Numbered from the stretch's first letter, positions 7,915 to 16,434 are shown. The stretch is DNA of 64,000 bases from Clostridia bacterium (GCA_017379935.1 JAFNVC010000018.1:124001-188000), one strand, 5' to 3'. Numbers and translations are program-made. Notes: a model not told the origin generated them from the letters alone.

Positions 7915-9738
7915 ATGCTGATGAAGAAACTCGTTTCGGCACTTCTGGCCGTAATCACCCTGCTTCTTTGTCTTATTGTGCCTGTGGCGGCGGCGTCAGA
8001 TATCAGGCTCACTGACGAGGTTTATCCTACCCAAATCGTAGAGGGAAATACATTTTCAGTCTACGGTATCGTTACGTCGAGCAATAAAATTATGGCGGTC
8101 ACAATCGGTGTGTACGATTATGACGGCGAGGCGGAGTTCGAATATACAGGTAAGCCCGGCACAAAAACCTACGATATACATAACGTTGACTATCTTATGA
8201 CCTTTTCCCGGCTTAAGGAAGGTGAGTATGTATACAAAATCGTAGCAACGGATACCGCCGAAAGCGGGGTAGTGCTTCTTGAAAAGGAGTTCTCTGTTAT
8301 ATCAAAGGACCAATATGATACGCTGAAGCTCGAGAATCCCGTAGCGCCCTCAACTTTTCTTGAGGGTAAAACCTTCTCGGTTTACGGCACGGTTGTATCC
8401 GAATATACAATCACCTCTGTGACCTGCTCGGTAAGAAGCTCAAACGGAACGCTGCAGTTCACAAAAACAGTAAATCCCGGCACAAACACATATAATATCA
8501 ACAATATCGACCGATATATGACGTTCTCTCAGCTTAAGGCAGGTACATACGTTTACCGCATCGTTGCGAGCGATACTTATAATAAGGATAAGGTGCTGCT
8601 TGAAAGAACATTTACCGTTACCGCACCCGTACAGCCCGACCCGGGCCACGGTGAGGTCAACTGGGACGTTATCGATCTTTCATACTGGAACGAAATCAAT
8701 TCGTGGGAGAAGATTGCGGATAATGTGGACGGCATCATCCTTCGTATCGGTTACCGTGCAACTGCCAGCAAGGGCATCGGCAGAGACGTGAAGTTTGCGG
8801 AATTTTACCGCAATGTAAAGGAACAGGGCATTCCTGTCGGCTGTTATTTCTTCAGTGCAGCGCTGACCGTCAGCGAAGCAAGGGAGGAGGCAGAATTCGT
8901 TCTTAAGCAGATTAAGGAAAACGACTGTGTTTTCGAAATGCCTGTTTATTTCGATATGGAAACCGATGACCAGAGAGCGCTCAGCGCAACTACGGCAACG
9001 GCAATTGCAAGGGAATTCTGCGAAACGATTGAAGCGGGCGGATACTACGCGGGAATATACTGCGACAAGTTCTTTGCACGCGATGAATTGAATGCAGAGG
9101 AGCTTTCGGATTATCATTTCTGGATTGCTCAGTATGCGAGCAGCTGCACCTACGACGGTGTTTACGGTATGTGGCAGTACAGTGATAAGGGCTCCGTACC
9201 CGGCATCAATGGTAACGTTGATATGAACTACTGCTATTATGATTATCCGCAGATTATCAAGGAACTCGGGATGAGCGGCAACGAGCAGTCTAAGCCGCCG
9301 GTCGCAAAACCTGCCTATGAATTCAAAAAGGTCAGCGGTGTCAAGGTTGATGAAACCAAAAAGATTGTTTCAGGTATCGACCAGAAGCTCACTCCCGCAA
9401 GCTTCACGAAGAAATATGTTTCTCTTGAGGGCGGTGCTACCGTAAGCTTTTCGGGAACGGTCAGCGGAATTATTGCTACGGGCTCAAAGGTTAAGTTTAC
9501 GGTTGATAATAAAATCGTAGCGGAATATACAGTGTCTGTTATCGGCGATACCGATATGAACGGCAAGGTCAATTCAACAGACGCTCTTGCAGTGCTTCAG
9601 TATGCAGTCGGGCTGACGACGCTCGGACCTGCGCGCAGGCTAAGCGGAGATATGACGGGTGACGGAAAGCTCAATTCGTCAGATGCGCTTGCAATTCTTC
9701 AGTTTGTTGTCAATGGAGGCGTTTCGGTTGGAGCTTGA
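7915..9738 (+). CDS. Secreted GH25 lysozyme with two beta repeats and a C-terminal dockerin
   Basis: A 607-residue exported protein. A signal peptide (about 1-27) is followed by two tandem ~105-residue repeats (from ~32 and ~138) that share EGxTFSVYGxV and YxMTFSxLKxGxYVYxIVAxDT. A glycosyl hydrolase family 25 muramidase domain spans ~252-448: VIDLSYWN carries one catalytic acid, YFDMETDD the others, and MWQYS and MNYCYYDY close it. After a beta domain come two calcium-binding dockerin-like repeats (GDTDMNGKVNSTDAL ~543; GDMTGDGKLNSSDAL ~578). GH25 enzymes cut peptidoglycan. The dockerin suggests docking to a cohesin-bearing surface protein, not seen here. The start at 7915 has GGAGGA 10 bases upstream; ATG 7921 is an alternative. 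Confidence 0.9.
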   Translation: MLMKKLVSALLAVITLLLCLIVPVAAASDIRLTDEVYPTQIVEGNTFSVYGIVTSSNKIMAVTIGVYDYDGEAEFEYTGKPGTKTYDIHNVDYLMTFSRLKEGEYVYKIVATDTAESGVVLLEKEFSVISKDQYDTLKLENPVAPSTFLEGKTFSVYGTVVSEYTITSVTCSVRSSNGTLQFTKTVNPGTNTYNINNIDRYMTFSQLKAGTYVYRIVASDTYNKDKVLLERTFTVTAPVQPDPGHGEVNWDVIDLSYWNEINSWEKIADNVDGIILRIGYRATASKGIGRDVKFAEFYRNVKEQGIPVGCYFFSAALTVSEAREEAEFVLKQIKENDCVFEMPVYFDMETDDQRALSATTATAIAREFCETIEAGGYYAGIYCDKFFARDELNAEELSDYHFWIAQYASSCTYDGVYGMWQYSDKGSVPGINGNVDMNYCYYDYPQIIKELGMSGNEQSKPPVAKPAYEFKKVSGVKVDETKKIVSGIDQKLTPASFTKKYVSLEGGATVSFSGTVSGIIATGSKVKFTVDNKIVAEYTVSVIGDTDMNGKVNSTDALAVLQYAVGLTTLGPARRLSGDMTGDGKLNSSDALAILQFVVNGGVSVGA

Positions 9739-10387
9739 GGAGCTGATATATTTTATTGTCGAAATCATCGGAACGGTTGCGTTTGCAACCTCGGGTGCGA
9801 TGGTCGCAATCAATAAGAGGGTAGACATTTTCGGAGTGCTTGTTTTAAGCTCAATCACGGCACTCGGCGGCGGTGCGATAAGAGATATTCTCATCGGTGC
9901 AACACCCCCGCGGATGTTTTCGGATTACCGCTATGTTATGGCGGCGCTTGTTGTTTCAACGGTTGTTTTTGTTATTGCATACATCTTCCGCGAGCGCTAT
10001 CAGCGCAAGGCGAAGGCGGTGGACAGCGTCAATAATATTTTCGATGCTGTCGGACTCGGACTTTTTACCGTAACGGGAGTTCAGGTTGCGATTGATTCGG
10101 GCTTCGGCTTCAACAGTGTTCTTGCCGTTTGTCTCGGAGTTATAACGGGTATCGGCGGCGGTGTCCTGCGTGATGTTATGCTGCGCGAAATTCCGTTTGT
10201 TCTTAAAAAGAGGATTTATGCCCTCGCTTCAATCGCAGGCGGAACGGTTTATTATCATCTGCACAGTGCAGATTTTGACAGAACCAGGGCAATTGTAATT
10301 GCCGTGCTTGTTACCTTTGTTATCCGTGTTCTTGCAACGATATTCAGGCTGGACCTCCCGAAGGTAAAGCTTAAGGAAACAAAATAA
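9728..10387 (+). CDS. TRIC-family (YadS/YicG-like) cation channel membrane protein
   Basis: A 219-residue protein of the bacterial TRIC / UPF0126 family with about seven membrane segments. Two homologous halves are visible: SITALGGGAIRDILIG (~45) and GVITGIGGGVLRDVM (~135), the glycine-rich repeats that line the pore in TRIC channels. Likely a monovalent-cation channel. I chose the TTG at 9728 because GGAGG (9715-9719) is 8 bases upstream and the resulting length fits the family; an ATG at 9713 would overlap that site. The gene overlaps the end of the lysozyme gene by 11 bases, so the two are probably co-transcribed although their functions look unrelated. Confidence 0.85.
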   Translation: MELEELIYFIVEIIGTVAFATSGAMVAINKRVDIFGVLVLSSITALGGGAIRDILIGATPPRMFSDYRYVMAALVVSTVVFVIAYIFRERYQRKAKAVDSVNNIFDAVGLGLFTVTGVQVAIDSGFGFNSVLAVCLGVITGIGGGVLRDVMLREIPFVLKKRIYALASIAGGTVYYHLHSADFDRTRAIVIAVLVTFVIRVLATIFRLDLPKVKLKETK

Positions 10388-10392
10388 AAATA

Positions 10393-10430
10393 TAAGCAGT
10401 ATCAATCGTCGGATTGATACTGCTTTATTA
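10393..10430. terminator. Bidirectional terminator hairpin
   Basis: GCAGTATCAATC (10396-10407) pairs perfectly with GATTGATACTGC (10412-10423) around a GTCG loop. A- and T-rich flanks lie on both sides. Confidence 0.87.
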
Positions 10431-10444
10431 TTGCCGTGTTAAGC

Positions 10445-12196
10445 TTATTTAACCTCGATTGCAGAAGCGGGGATGATGCTTCCTGTGTTGGTTGTGATTG
10501 TAACCGCTACGGTGTTGCCCTTATTGACAAGAACAACGTTTTCAGCATCCGCAGCCTTGATTGAATAATAGCTGTCGGAGGAATCGAGCTTGATGTAGTA
10601 GACGCTGTTACCGTCGATAACTGCTGTACGGATTTCTGTAATTACACCCGTTGCAGTGATCTTTTCGGTTGTTGCGTCGCCGTCTGTCGGATTGTCAATG
10701 ATAACATCCGTATCAACGTCAACCTTGATGTTGTTCTTTGCAAGCTCCTTGACGTAATTGTCAATACAAGCGGTGAGAGTTGTACCTGTTGCACCGATTG
10801 AGTACTGACCGACGTTGATCATAGCATAGCCCTTGACGAGGCTGCTTGCATCCTTGAGAGACATAAAGTATGTCGGCTCGCCGTCGATGTTAAGAAGAAG
10901 CGGGAAGGATGCGCGGTAGTCGTACTGCTGAACAAGACCCTCGGCTGATGACTGTGCGGAGGATTCCTTAGCACCTGACATTACGTAGTACTTAGCGTCC
11001 TTTGTACGCTGATTGATGAGGATGAAGCCTGTGATTGACTCGTCGTTTGTAAGAGATGTAACACCTGTGTACATATAAACGTCGTCATTCATAGCAAGGT
11101 AAGAATAGTCCTCTGTTGTTGAGTAGGTGTTCTTCTGGCTGAGGATTGAGTTCCAGAAGCCGTCCTGATATCTTCCGAAGAAGTTGTACTGCTCGTTAAG
11201 AAGCTGTGCAGAGTATACACGGTCAATCCACTGGAGATCTTCCTTGGTGCGGATATCCTCGATTGAATATTCTGTGCATTCACCTGTAACGCCGTCAACG
11301 ATAACAGCGCCTGTAACATCCTTACCGCCGAAAAGACCGATAGTCATATCGAGCTTTGCGAAAATCCAGTACGGATGGCCTGCCTCGTTAATCTCGAAGG
11401 TCGGAGTGTCGAGGAGGTATGTCGGATACTGAAAACGGACGTGACGGATAACATTCTTATTGAAATGCTCCGCAGTTGAATACTTGATACCGCCTTCAAC
11501 CGCAACAAGCTCAGCCTTCTGTGTTGTTGCGTCAACGATGATGTAAGCGGGAAGTCCGTTCTTTGTGTTTGTGAGCCATTTGATGATGTTTGAATACTGA
11601 AGACCTGCAACGCGGACGGGAGTGTCCTTGTAGTTGATCTGATAGTAGTTCGGCTGAACGGTAAACTGAGAAACAAGACCAAGCTCTGAAAGGTCAGAGA
11701 GTGCGCGGTCTGCCATAACTGCTGTTGTTTTCTCATCGATTACGGGTACGCTTGCGAAATCAGCCTCCTCAACCTCTGCGGTGAAGTCGCCGGTCTGAAC
11801 GTCAATAATCTCCGCATAGCTTGAAGCGCGGAAGAAAACAGAAGAAGCGATATAACCGATAGCAACAACCGCCACGAGAACACCGATAATAATCTTCGGT
11901 ACAAGGGAGGATTTGTTAGCATAGGGTGAGTAGTCAGGAGTACGAAGAGCGCCGCTGGTGACATAATTGACAGCAATGTAGAAAACTGACAGCGCACCAA
12001 AGAAGGCGTACATCATAATTGACTTGAAGTTGAAAACGGGAAGCATAAAGTAATAAAGCACAGCGCCGAAAAGGATTGTGGCGATGATGTTTACAACGAT
12101 TTTAAGTCCTTTTTTCTCGGGAGGGATAACTACACTCGTTTTTTTATCGGGTCCGTTAGAGGAGCCGCCGGTGAAGTCAACCTTGATTGGATCCAT
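10445..12196 (-). CDS. Membrane protein with large extracytoplasmic domain, function unknown
   Basis: A 583-residue protein with a short cytoplasmic N-terminus, three membrane segments (~28-50, ~56-77, ~95-119), and then ~460 residues that should lie outside the cell. The external part has strand-rich stretches such as NGLPAYIIVDATTQKAELV and TGAVIVDGVTGECTEYSI that resemble PepSY-like repeats, and it ends in a small beta domain. I do not recognise a named family. The start is the ATG at 12194-12196, with AAGGAG 9 bases upstream; the ATG at 12203 directly touches the ribosome site. It is a single-gene unit. Such long conserved-looking envelope proteins are often core cell-surface factors, but that is only inference. 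Confidence 0.75.
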   Translation of the reverse strand: MDPIKVDFTGGSSNGPDKKTSVVIPPEKKGLKIVVNIIATILFGAVLYYFMLPVFNFKSIMMYAFFGALSVFYIAVNYVTSGALRTPDYSPYANKSSLVPKIIIGVLVAVVAIGYIASSVFFRASSYAEIIDVQTGDFTAEVEEADFASVPVIDEKTTAVMADRALSDLSELGLVSQFTVQPNYYQINYKDTPVRVAGLQYSNIIKWLTNTKNGLPAYIIVDATTQKAELVAVEGGIKYSTAEHFNKNVIRHVRFQYPTYLLDTPTFEINEAGHPYWIFAKLDMTIGLFGGKDVTGAVIVDGVTGECTEYSIEDIRTKEDLQWIDRVYSAQLLNEQYNFFGRYQDGFWNSILSQKNTYSTTEDYSYLAMNDDVYMYTGVTSLTNDESITGFILINQRTKDAKYYVMSGAKESSAQSSAEGLVQQYDYRASFPLLLNIDGEPTYFMSLKDASSLVKGYAMINVGQYSIGATGTTLTACIDNYVKELAKNNIKVDVDTDVIIDNPTDGDATTEKITATGVITEIRTAVIDGNSVYYIKLDSSDSYYSIKAADAENVVLVNKGNTVAVTITTNTGSIIPASAIEVK

Positions 12197-12230
12197 AGGG
12201 GTCATCTCCTTATAAAATTATACATCGTAC

Positions 12231-12259
12231 AGTATACAACAATTCCCTGCAAAAAACAA
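12231..12259 (-). promoter_or_regulatory. Candidate promoter for the large membrane protein
   Basis: On the minus strand: TTGTTT (12259-12254), 17 bases, TATACT (12236-12231). A second TATAAT lies 8 bases further downstream. Confidence 0.5.
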
Positions 12260-12300
12260 GTGTAATTATAATATTATCAAAAAGTTAACATTTGATAGCC

Positions 12301-12329
12301 TTGATAAATGTCGAAGTTTAGGCTATAAT
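12301..12329 (+). promoter_or_regulatory. Promoter for the CPBP protease-tadA operon
   Basis: TTGATA (12301-12306), 17 bases, TATAAT (12324-12329), 31 bases before the ATG. Confidence 0.75.
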
Positions 12330-12359
12330 TAAAAATAAAGACAGCTCAGAGGTGAAACG

Positions 12360-13592
12360 ATGGATAACAGCGGCTACAATTATTACGCGCAGGATGTTCA
12401 TGACGGCGCGCATAACCATACCTACAGTCAGAATATTTATAATATGTTCGGCGGACATAATCCTCTCATTGACGACCGTTACTGTCAGCTTCGCCGTTAC
12501 GGTACGATGACGGGACTTGCCCTTATTGCAAGCGTTGTTATGCAGACGGTGATCGGAACGCTTATCGGTCTCTCTCCGAGCTGGGCGCTTTATATGAACG
12601 ACACAACATATTACCACGCGGTCAGTGTTATTGCGCAGTTCAGCTATACCTTTCTGCCGTTCTTCGCGCTTTTCCTGCTGAGCAAGCGTGAGGTCAAAAA
12701 AGAAATTCTTATTTTTGACCTGCCGAAATCGAAGGAGCTTTATATCCTTGCACTTTTTGCAGGCTTTATGTTCTGCGTAATCGGCAACAGCGCAACGTCG
12801 TCGCTTTCCGTGCTTTTCTCTCTGTTTGAAATCGAATTCAATTCGGGACTCGAGGGTCTCGCTTCACCTACATCGGTATTCGGCTTTATGCTCAATATCA
12901 TTAACTTTGCCGTTGTGCCTGCACTTTTTGAGGAGTTTGCTTTCCGCGGAGTTGTTCTTCAGCCCTTGCGCAAGTACGGCGACTGGTTTGCGATTTTTGC
13001 ATCATCCTTTGCCTTTGCGATTCTTCACGGCAATATGGTGCAGATTCCGTTTGCATTCATTGTCGGTGTGGCACTCGGTTATTTCTGCATAAAAACCAAC
13101 AGCATCTGGACGAGCGTTTCGATACATTTCCTTAATAATCTTTATTCGGTTATTATGACCGCATATTTCGAAAAAAATCCCGAAGCGGGCGGATTTACTT
13201 ATTATGTCATCACAGCGGCTGCAATTTTTGTCGGCGCAATCGCAATGGTGCTTTTCAAAAAGAACTGCCACAACAAGCTCAGAAAGGATACTTCAATCCT
13301 TGCAAAGCACGGCGCGGTCAAGAAATTCGCCTTCGTCTGTGCACCGTCGATGCTCGTTTCGCTCTTTATCTCTATCGACACGTCGCTCAGTCTGGCGACG
13401 GTTTACAGTGCATCGGGAATGGTGCTGCTTATTGCACTGAGTACAGTGTTGATATATTTCCTTATTAAGTGGACGCTGATAGCAAAGCGTGATTCACAGC
13501 TTAAGCCCCGTAAGGTTTATAACGTCTCAATGGCGCTGACGGTTATACTCGGCATACTCACGATTTTTTCCGTTTTCGGAATTGCAGGTTGA
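12360..13592 (+). CDS. CPBP-family intramembrane glutamic endopeptidase
   Basis: A 410-residue polytopic membrane protein of the CPBP (CAAX protease and bacteriocin-processing, Abi) family. A hydrophilic N-terminus of ~50 residues, rich in Asn, Tyr and His, precedes about eight membrane segments. Family motifs are present: EEFAFRG near residue 190 (motif 1, EExxxR), FAFAILHGN near 215 (motif 2, FxxxH), and SIHFLNNL near 254 (motif 3). In characterised relatives these residues catalyse cleavage of prenylated or membrane-associated peptides. The substrate here is unknown. GAGGTGA precedes the ATG. It is the first gene of a three-gene run with tadA and a propeller protein. Confidence 0.87.
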   Translation: MDNSGYNYYAQDVHDGAHNHTYSQNIYNMFGGHNPLIDDRYCQLRRYGTMTGLALIASVVMQTVIGTLIGLSPSWALYMNDTTYYHAVSVIAQFSYTFLPFFALFLLSKREVKKEILIFDLPKSKELYILALFAGFMFCVIGNSATSSLSVLFSLFEIEFNSGLEGLASPTSVFGFMLNIINFAVVPALFEEFAFRGVVLQPLRKYGDWFAIFASSFAFAILHGNMVQIPFAFIVGVALGYFCIKTNSIWTSVSIHFLNNLYSVIMTAYFEKNPEAGGFTYYVITAAAIFVGAIAMVLFKKNCHNKLRKDTSILAKHGAVKKFAFVCAPSMLVSLFISIDTSLSLATVYSASGMVLLIALSTVLIYFLIKWTLIAKRDSQLKPRKVYNVSMALTVILGILTIFSVFGIAG

Positions 13593-13596
13593 CATT

Positions 13597-14052
13597 ATGA
13601 ATGATACAGATTTTATGAAGGAAGCTCTCCGTCTTGCGGACGAGGCGGCGCTTGAGGGTGAGGTGCCCGTCGGTGCTGTCATAACGATAGACGGCAGAAT
13701 TGTCGGCAGAGGACGCAACCGACGCGAAAAAGATAAAAATGCCCTTGCCCACGCGGAGCTTGAGGCTATCAATGAGGCATGCAGAACGCTCGGCGGCTGG
13801 AGGCTGTGGCAATGTGATATGTACGTCACGCTTGAGCCGTGTCCGATGTGTACGGGTGCGATTATCAACAGCAGGATAAAGCGCCTTGTCTACGGCGCAT
13901 CGGATTACAAGGCAGGCTCGTGCGGTAGTGTTGTAAATCTTTTCGATTTGCCGTATAACCATAAGCCTGAGGTTACAGCGGGCTTTATGCAGGAAGAATG
14001 TGCACAGAAGCTGACAGATTTTTTTAAAAATCTGAGAAAATCAAAAAGCTGA
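13597..14052 (+). CDS. tadA: tRNA adenosine(34) deaminase
   Basis: A 151-residue zinc deaminase that converts wobble adenosine to inosine in tRNA-Arg(ACG). The zinc and catalytic motifs are intact: HAELEAI near residue 52 and EPCPMCTGAI near 78-87. GASDYKAGSCGSVVNLF is typical of the TadA C-terminal half. It starts 4 bases after the CPBP stop codon, so translation is probably coupled; the ribosome site is weak. An in-frame TTG at 13582 would add five residues and overlap the previous gene; I prefer the ATG at 13597. Confidence 0.93.
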   Translation: MNDTDFMKEALRLADEAALEGEVPVGAVITIDGRIVGRGRNRREKDKNALAHAELEAINEACRTLGGWRLWQCDMYVTLEPCPMCTGAIINSRIKRLVYGASDYKAGSCGSVVNLFDLPYNHKPEVTAGFMQEECAQKLTDFFKNLRKSKS

Positions 14053-14073
14053 TATTTCCAAGGAGGGCTTATT

Positions 14074-14931
14074 ATGACAGCTACATTAGGTACAATTTAC
14101 GTTATTTTCAAAAAGGTGATAACGCTCATCTCGGTAATTATGCTGCTTGTTGTCAGCGGTGATGAGAAGAATATTCCCGCACCTGAGGGCGCAGAAGTCA
14201 TCGGTAAGACAACCTATGTCCTCTATGATTATCAGATAACCTCGCAGGGTGTTACCAACGACGGTGAATATTTCTATTTCAGCGGCAATAAGAATCTCGG
14301 AAAGGCAGACCTTGAAACGGGAGAGATTTTCCGCATTACCGTGAACGCTATTCCCGATGAGCTTGAAGAAATGGGATATGACCACATCGGCGGACTCAGT
14401 ATTTATAACGGATTGATTTATGCGGCAGTTGAGGACGGCCCTGATTACGAGCGCTCCTGCATTGTTCTTTATGATGCAGAAACTCTTAAGTATACGGGCA
14501 GATATTATCCGCTTCCCTATGATCTTCATAAAGAGGGCGTGCCGTGGTGTGCGGTAGACGCGGAGAAAAATTATTTTTACACGGCAGAATGGACAAATGC
14601 CGCTGTTCTCAATGTTTTTGATCTTGAAACCTTTGAGCTTGTAAAAACCGTTCCTCTTTCACAGAAGATTGACAGATGTCAGGGTGCGGAAATGTTCGGC
14701 GGAAGGCTTTATATGTCCTGCGACGAGCTCGACGGCAATAAGCACATTTACAGTGTTGATGTTGTAACGGGCGACGTGCAGACGGTGTTCACGCGGAATG
14801 TAGGTGAGTCAATCGAGGCTGAAGGTATGACCGTTTATGCCGACGAAAACGGCGAGCCGGTTTTCTGCGTTCTTGACAGAGGTGAGCGCCGCGTAAGCTC
14901 AAGCCTGACACGGTATATGCTCGCGGATTAA
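14074..14931 (+). CDS. Membrane-anchored or secreted beta-propeller-like protein
   Basis: A 285-residue protein with an N-terminal hydrophobic segment (residues ~8-28: IYVIFKKVITLISVIMLLVV) that is either a signal peptide or an anchor. The remainder shows repeated strand patterns with YDAETLKYTG, FDLETFELVKTV and VDVVTGDVQTVF, as in YVTN/quinoprotein-type beta-propellers. No catalytic motif stands out and I cannot name a family. A strong AAGGAGGGC site precedes the ATG. It lies 21 bases after tadA and ends before a terminator, so it is probably the last gene of the CPBP-tadA operon. Confidence 0.75.
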   Translation: MTATLGTIYVIFKKVITLISVIMLLVVSGDEKNIPAPEGAEVIGKTTYVLYDYQITSQGVTNDGEYFYFSGNKNLGKADLETGEIFRITVNAIPDELEEMGYDHIGGLSIYNGLIYAAVEDGPDYERSCIVLYDAETLKYTGRYYPLPYDLHKEGVPWCAVDAEKNYFYTAEWTNAAVLNVFDLETFELVKTVPLSQKIDRCQGAEMFGGRLYMSCDELDGNKHIYSVDVVTGDVQTVFTRNVGESIEAEGMTVYADENGEPVFCVLDRGERRVSSSLTRYMLAD

Positions 14932-14946
14932 AACAGAATAAAAGAT

Positions 14947-14981
14947 AAAGCCAACACAGATTGAGTCTGCGTTGGCTTTTG
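14947..14981. terminator. Bidirectional terminator hairpin
   Basis: AAAGCCAAC (14947-14955) pairs with GTTGGCTTT (14971-14979), with an inner CAGA/TCTG extension and a T-run. Confidence 0.82.
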
Positions 14982-15206
14982 TTATGTGAACAGCTTGATT
15001 ATTCCGACGACGCCTGCGACGATGCCTATCGGAACGAGCAGTGCGAGACCGCCCGCAAAAACAAGGCAAAGCACGAGTATCGGCAACGCCAGCACAAGCA
15101 GTATCGTTGCAAGAATTTTTGCAACTCCCCACGAGATTTTAAAAAGAAGCTTTGCTGTCCATACGAACAGCGCGATAAAAATCACCGTGAATAAAATTTC
15201 AAGCAT
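14982..15206 (-). CDS. Small hydrophobic membrane protein
   Basis: A 74-residue protein made almost entirely of hydrophobic segments (about residues 4-22, 28-50 and 54-70) separated by a single basic stretch (KLLFKISWG) and short Gly-rich turns. It has a GAGGTG site at good distance, sits against a clean terminator, and is convergent to the propeller gene, so it is probably a true gene. No family is recognised. It could be a membrane-associated regulatory peptide or an accessory subunit, but nothing in the context decides this. Confidence 0.6.
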   Translation of the reverse strand: MLEILFTVIFIALFVWTAKLLFKISWGVAKILATILLVLALPILVLCLVFAGGLALLVPIGIVAGVVGIIKLFT

Positions 15207-15290
15207 TCATATCACCTCATTATATTTTATAGATTTTTACTTGCTGTGTTAAATTTTAATTTGTCGGGGTAACGGTTGCGTTGCAACCTA

Positions 15291-15361
15291 CACCTCACCA
15301 CCGCCTACGGCGGAGCCTCCCCTCAAGGGGAAGGTGCCGAGGAACGAGGCGGATGAGGTGG
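15291..15361. repeat. GC-rich palindromic intergenic element (REP-like)
   Basis: CACCTCACC at the left end is nearly the inverse of GGATGAGGTG at the right end. Inside are CCGCC-TAC-GGCGG (15301-15313 region) and TCCCCT-CA-AGGGGA (15318-15331) hairpins. The composition is much richer in G+C than the flanks. This nested-hairpin layout resembles interspersed palindromic elements common between genes in gut Firmicutes. That relationship is from memory, and no second copy was seen in this window. Confidence 0.55.
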
Positions 15362-15397
15362 CAAAAGAACTCCACAAACCCCACTTTATCGGTGCGA

Positions 15398-15466
15398 CGG
15401 CACAGGATATTGTCGGCATATTCCGTTTTCTTTCCCTTGTTTCCCTTTTGGGGCTATCCTGTGCCG
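15398..15466. repeat. 12-bp perfect inverted repeat
   Basis: CGGCACAGGATA (15398-15409) and TATCCTGTGCCG (15455-15466) are separated by 45 bases rich in T and C. It may belong to the same repeat family or be the remains of a small mobile element. No target-site duplication was recognised. Confidence 0.5.
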
Positions 15467-15587
15467 AAGCGTTGAATATGCCCGTTACACAAGCGGCTTT
15501 TTGCTTGTGTGATTATATCTTAATATGCCTGTGGCAGAAAATGAATAACACCTTGTGCAAAAACGGATACCCGAATTTAACAATTAG

Positions 15588-15624
15588 TGCAAAAATAAGC
15601 GCCGTACCTTTCGGCACGGCGCTT
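15588..15624 (-). terminator. Terminator after thiT
   Basis: On the minus strand AAGCGCCGT (15624-15616) pairs with ACGGCGCTT (15605-15597), followed by ATTTTT. Confidence 0.8.
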
Positions 15625-15633
15625 GATGAGTTG

Positions 15634-16275
15634 TTATTTAACCCCGCAAGCCTTTCTGAGCGGCTTTACGGAAATGATGATGCAAGCCATAATCACGGTG
15701 ATTATTGTTTCGGGGAGCATAAACGTCGCGTTATAAATGAGTGAATAAACAACGCTTAATGTATTACCCGAATACGCCGCAAGGATTCCTGCGCCGTAAT
15801 CCATACCGCCGCCCTCGGTGAAAAACCACTCGGCATAGGTGCCGAAAAGGATGTAGCCCGAAAGGAAATGTGAGATATATTTCAGAACACAGGCGGCAAG
15901 TGCGCCAAGACCGAAGGATGCCTGCGGATTTCTGACAGCCTTCTTGAACATACCTCCGAGACCGAGCATTGCGCCCGCGACGATATAGTCAAGCATCGCA
16001 CAGAGAAGCACCTGATACCAGGCAAAGCCTGCTCCCGCAACAGCGCCCGAAATACCGAAAACTGTCTGCAGAATACCGTAGACAATACCTGCACTCAGGC
16101 CCCATTTTGCACCATAGGCATAGCCGACAAAGAGAATCGGAACAAAGCTGAAAAGCGTAACTGAGCCTCCGTAAGGCAGCTCTGAAAACTTGATGAAGGA
16201 CAGCACGGTAGACATCGCAACCATAATTGCGCTGACGGTAAGCTTCACCGTGTTATCGTTTGTTTTATTTTTCAT
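15634..16275 (-). CDS. thiT: Energy-coupled thiamine transporter S component
   Basis: A 213-residue membrane protein with about six helices, of the ThiT family of ECF-transporter substrate-binding subunits. FVPILFVGYAYGAKWGL and FGISGAVAGAGFAWYQ match the ThiT pattern, and WFFTEGGGMDYGAG resembles its thiamine-binding region. The ATP-binding and EcfT subunits are not in the window and are presumably shared. The start is the ATG at 16273-16275 with AAAGGAG upstream; longer versions would run into the riboswitch leader. A TPP riboswitch and terminator in the ~310-base leader support the assignment strongly: thiamine uptake would be shut off when TPP is abundant. Confidence 0.92.
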   Translation of the reverse strand: MKNKTNDNTVKLTVSAIMVAMSTVLSFIKFSELPYGGSVTLFSFVPILFVGYAYGAKWGLSAGIVYGILQTVFGISGAVAGAGFAWYQVLLCAMLDYIVAGAMLGLGGMFKKAVRNPQASFGLGALAACVLKYISHFLSGYILFGTYAEWFFTEGGGMDYGAGILAAYSGNTLSVVYSLIYNATFMLPETIITVIMACIIISVKPLRKACGVK

Positions 16276-16396
16276 TGATTTTAAACTCCTTTCCTGACTG
16301 TTTATATCAGTCAACAGAGGAACTGCTTCTGATGAAATTATAGCCTCACCTGAAGCAATAATACTATACGTCCCGCCACATCCCGGGAAAGTGGCA

Positions 16397-16434
16397 GAAA
16401 AAACGGAAAACGCTCGGTCAGCTAAACCGAGCGT
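16397..16434 (-). terminator. Regulatory terminator of the TPP riboswitch
   Basis: On the minus strand ACGCTCGGT (16434-16426) pairs with ACCGAGCGT (16418-16410), followed by TTTCCGTTTTTT. It lies directly downstream of the aptamer and ~120 bases before the thiT start, as expected for transcriptional control. Confidence 0.85.

Larger units (their letters stand above)
15207..15633. other. Long non-coding gap with palindromic repeats
   Basis: This 427-base stretch has no convincing gene. It contains a small GGTTGC/GCAACC hairpin (15274-15288), a GC-rich probable interspersed repeat (15291-15361), a 12-bp perfect inverted repeat CGGCACAGGATA (15398-15409) / TATCCTGTGCCG (15455-15466), an ACACAAGC/GCTTGTGT hairpin (15487-15510), and the terminator of thiT (15588-15624). 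A 136-codon open frame crosses the repeats but has no ribosome site and changes composition along its length. Confidence 0.6.

Noticed and set aside
8680..9117. 145-codon frame opposite the GH25 domain
   Set aside because: It is a mirror of a clear catalytic domain on the other strand, with no ribosome site or promoter.
15334..15744. 136-codon open frame in the gap before thiT
   Set aside because: It crosses palindromic repeats and the thiT terminator, runs into the thiT coding region on the other strand, lacks a ribosome site and has no recognisable protein features.
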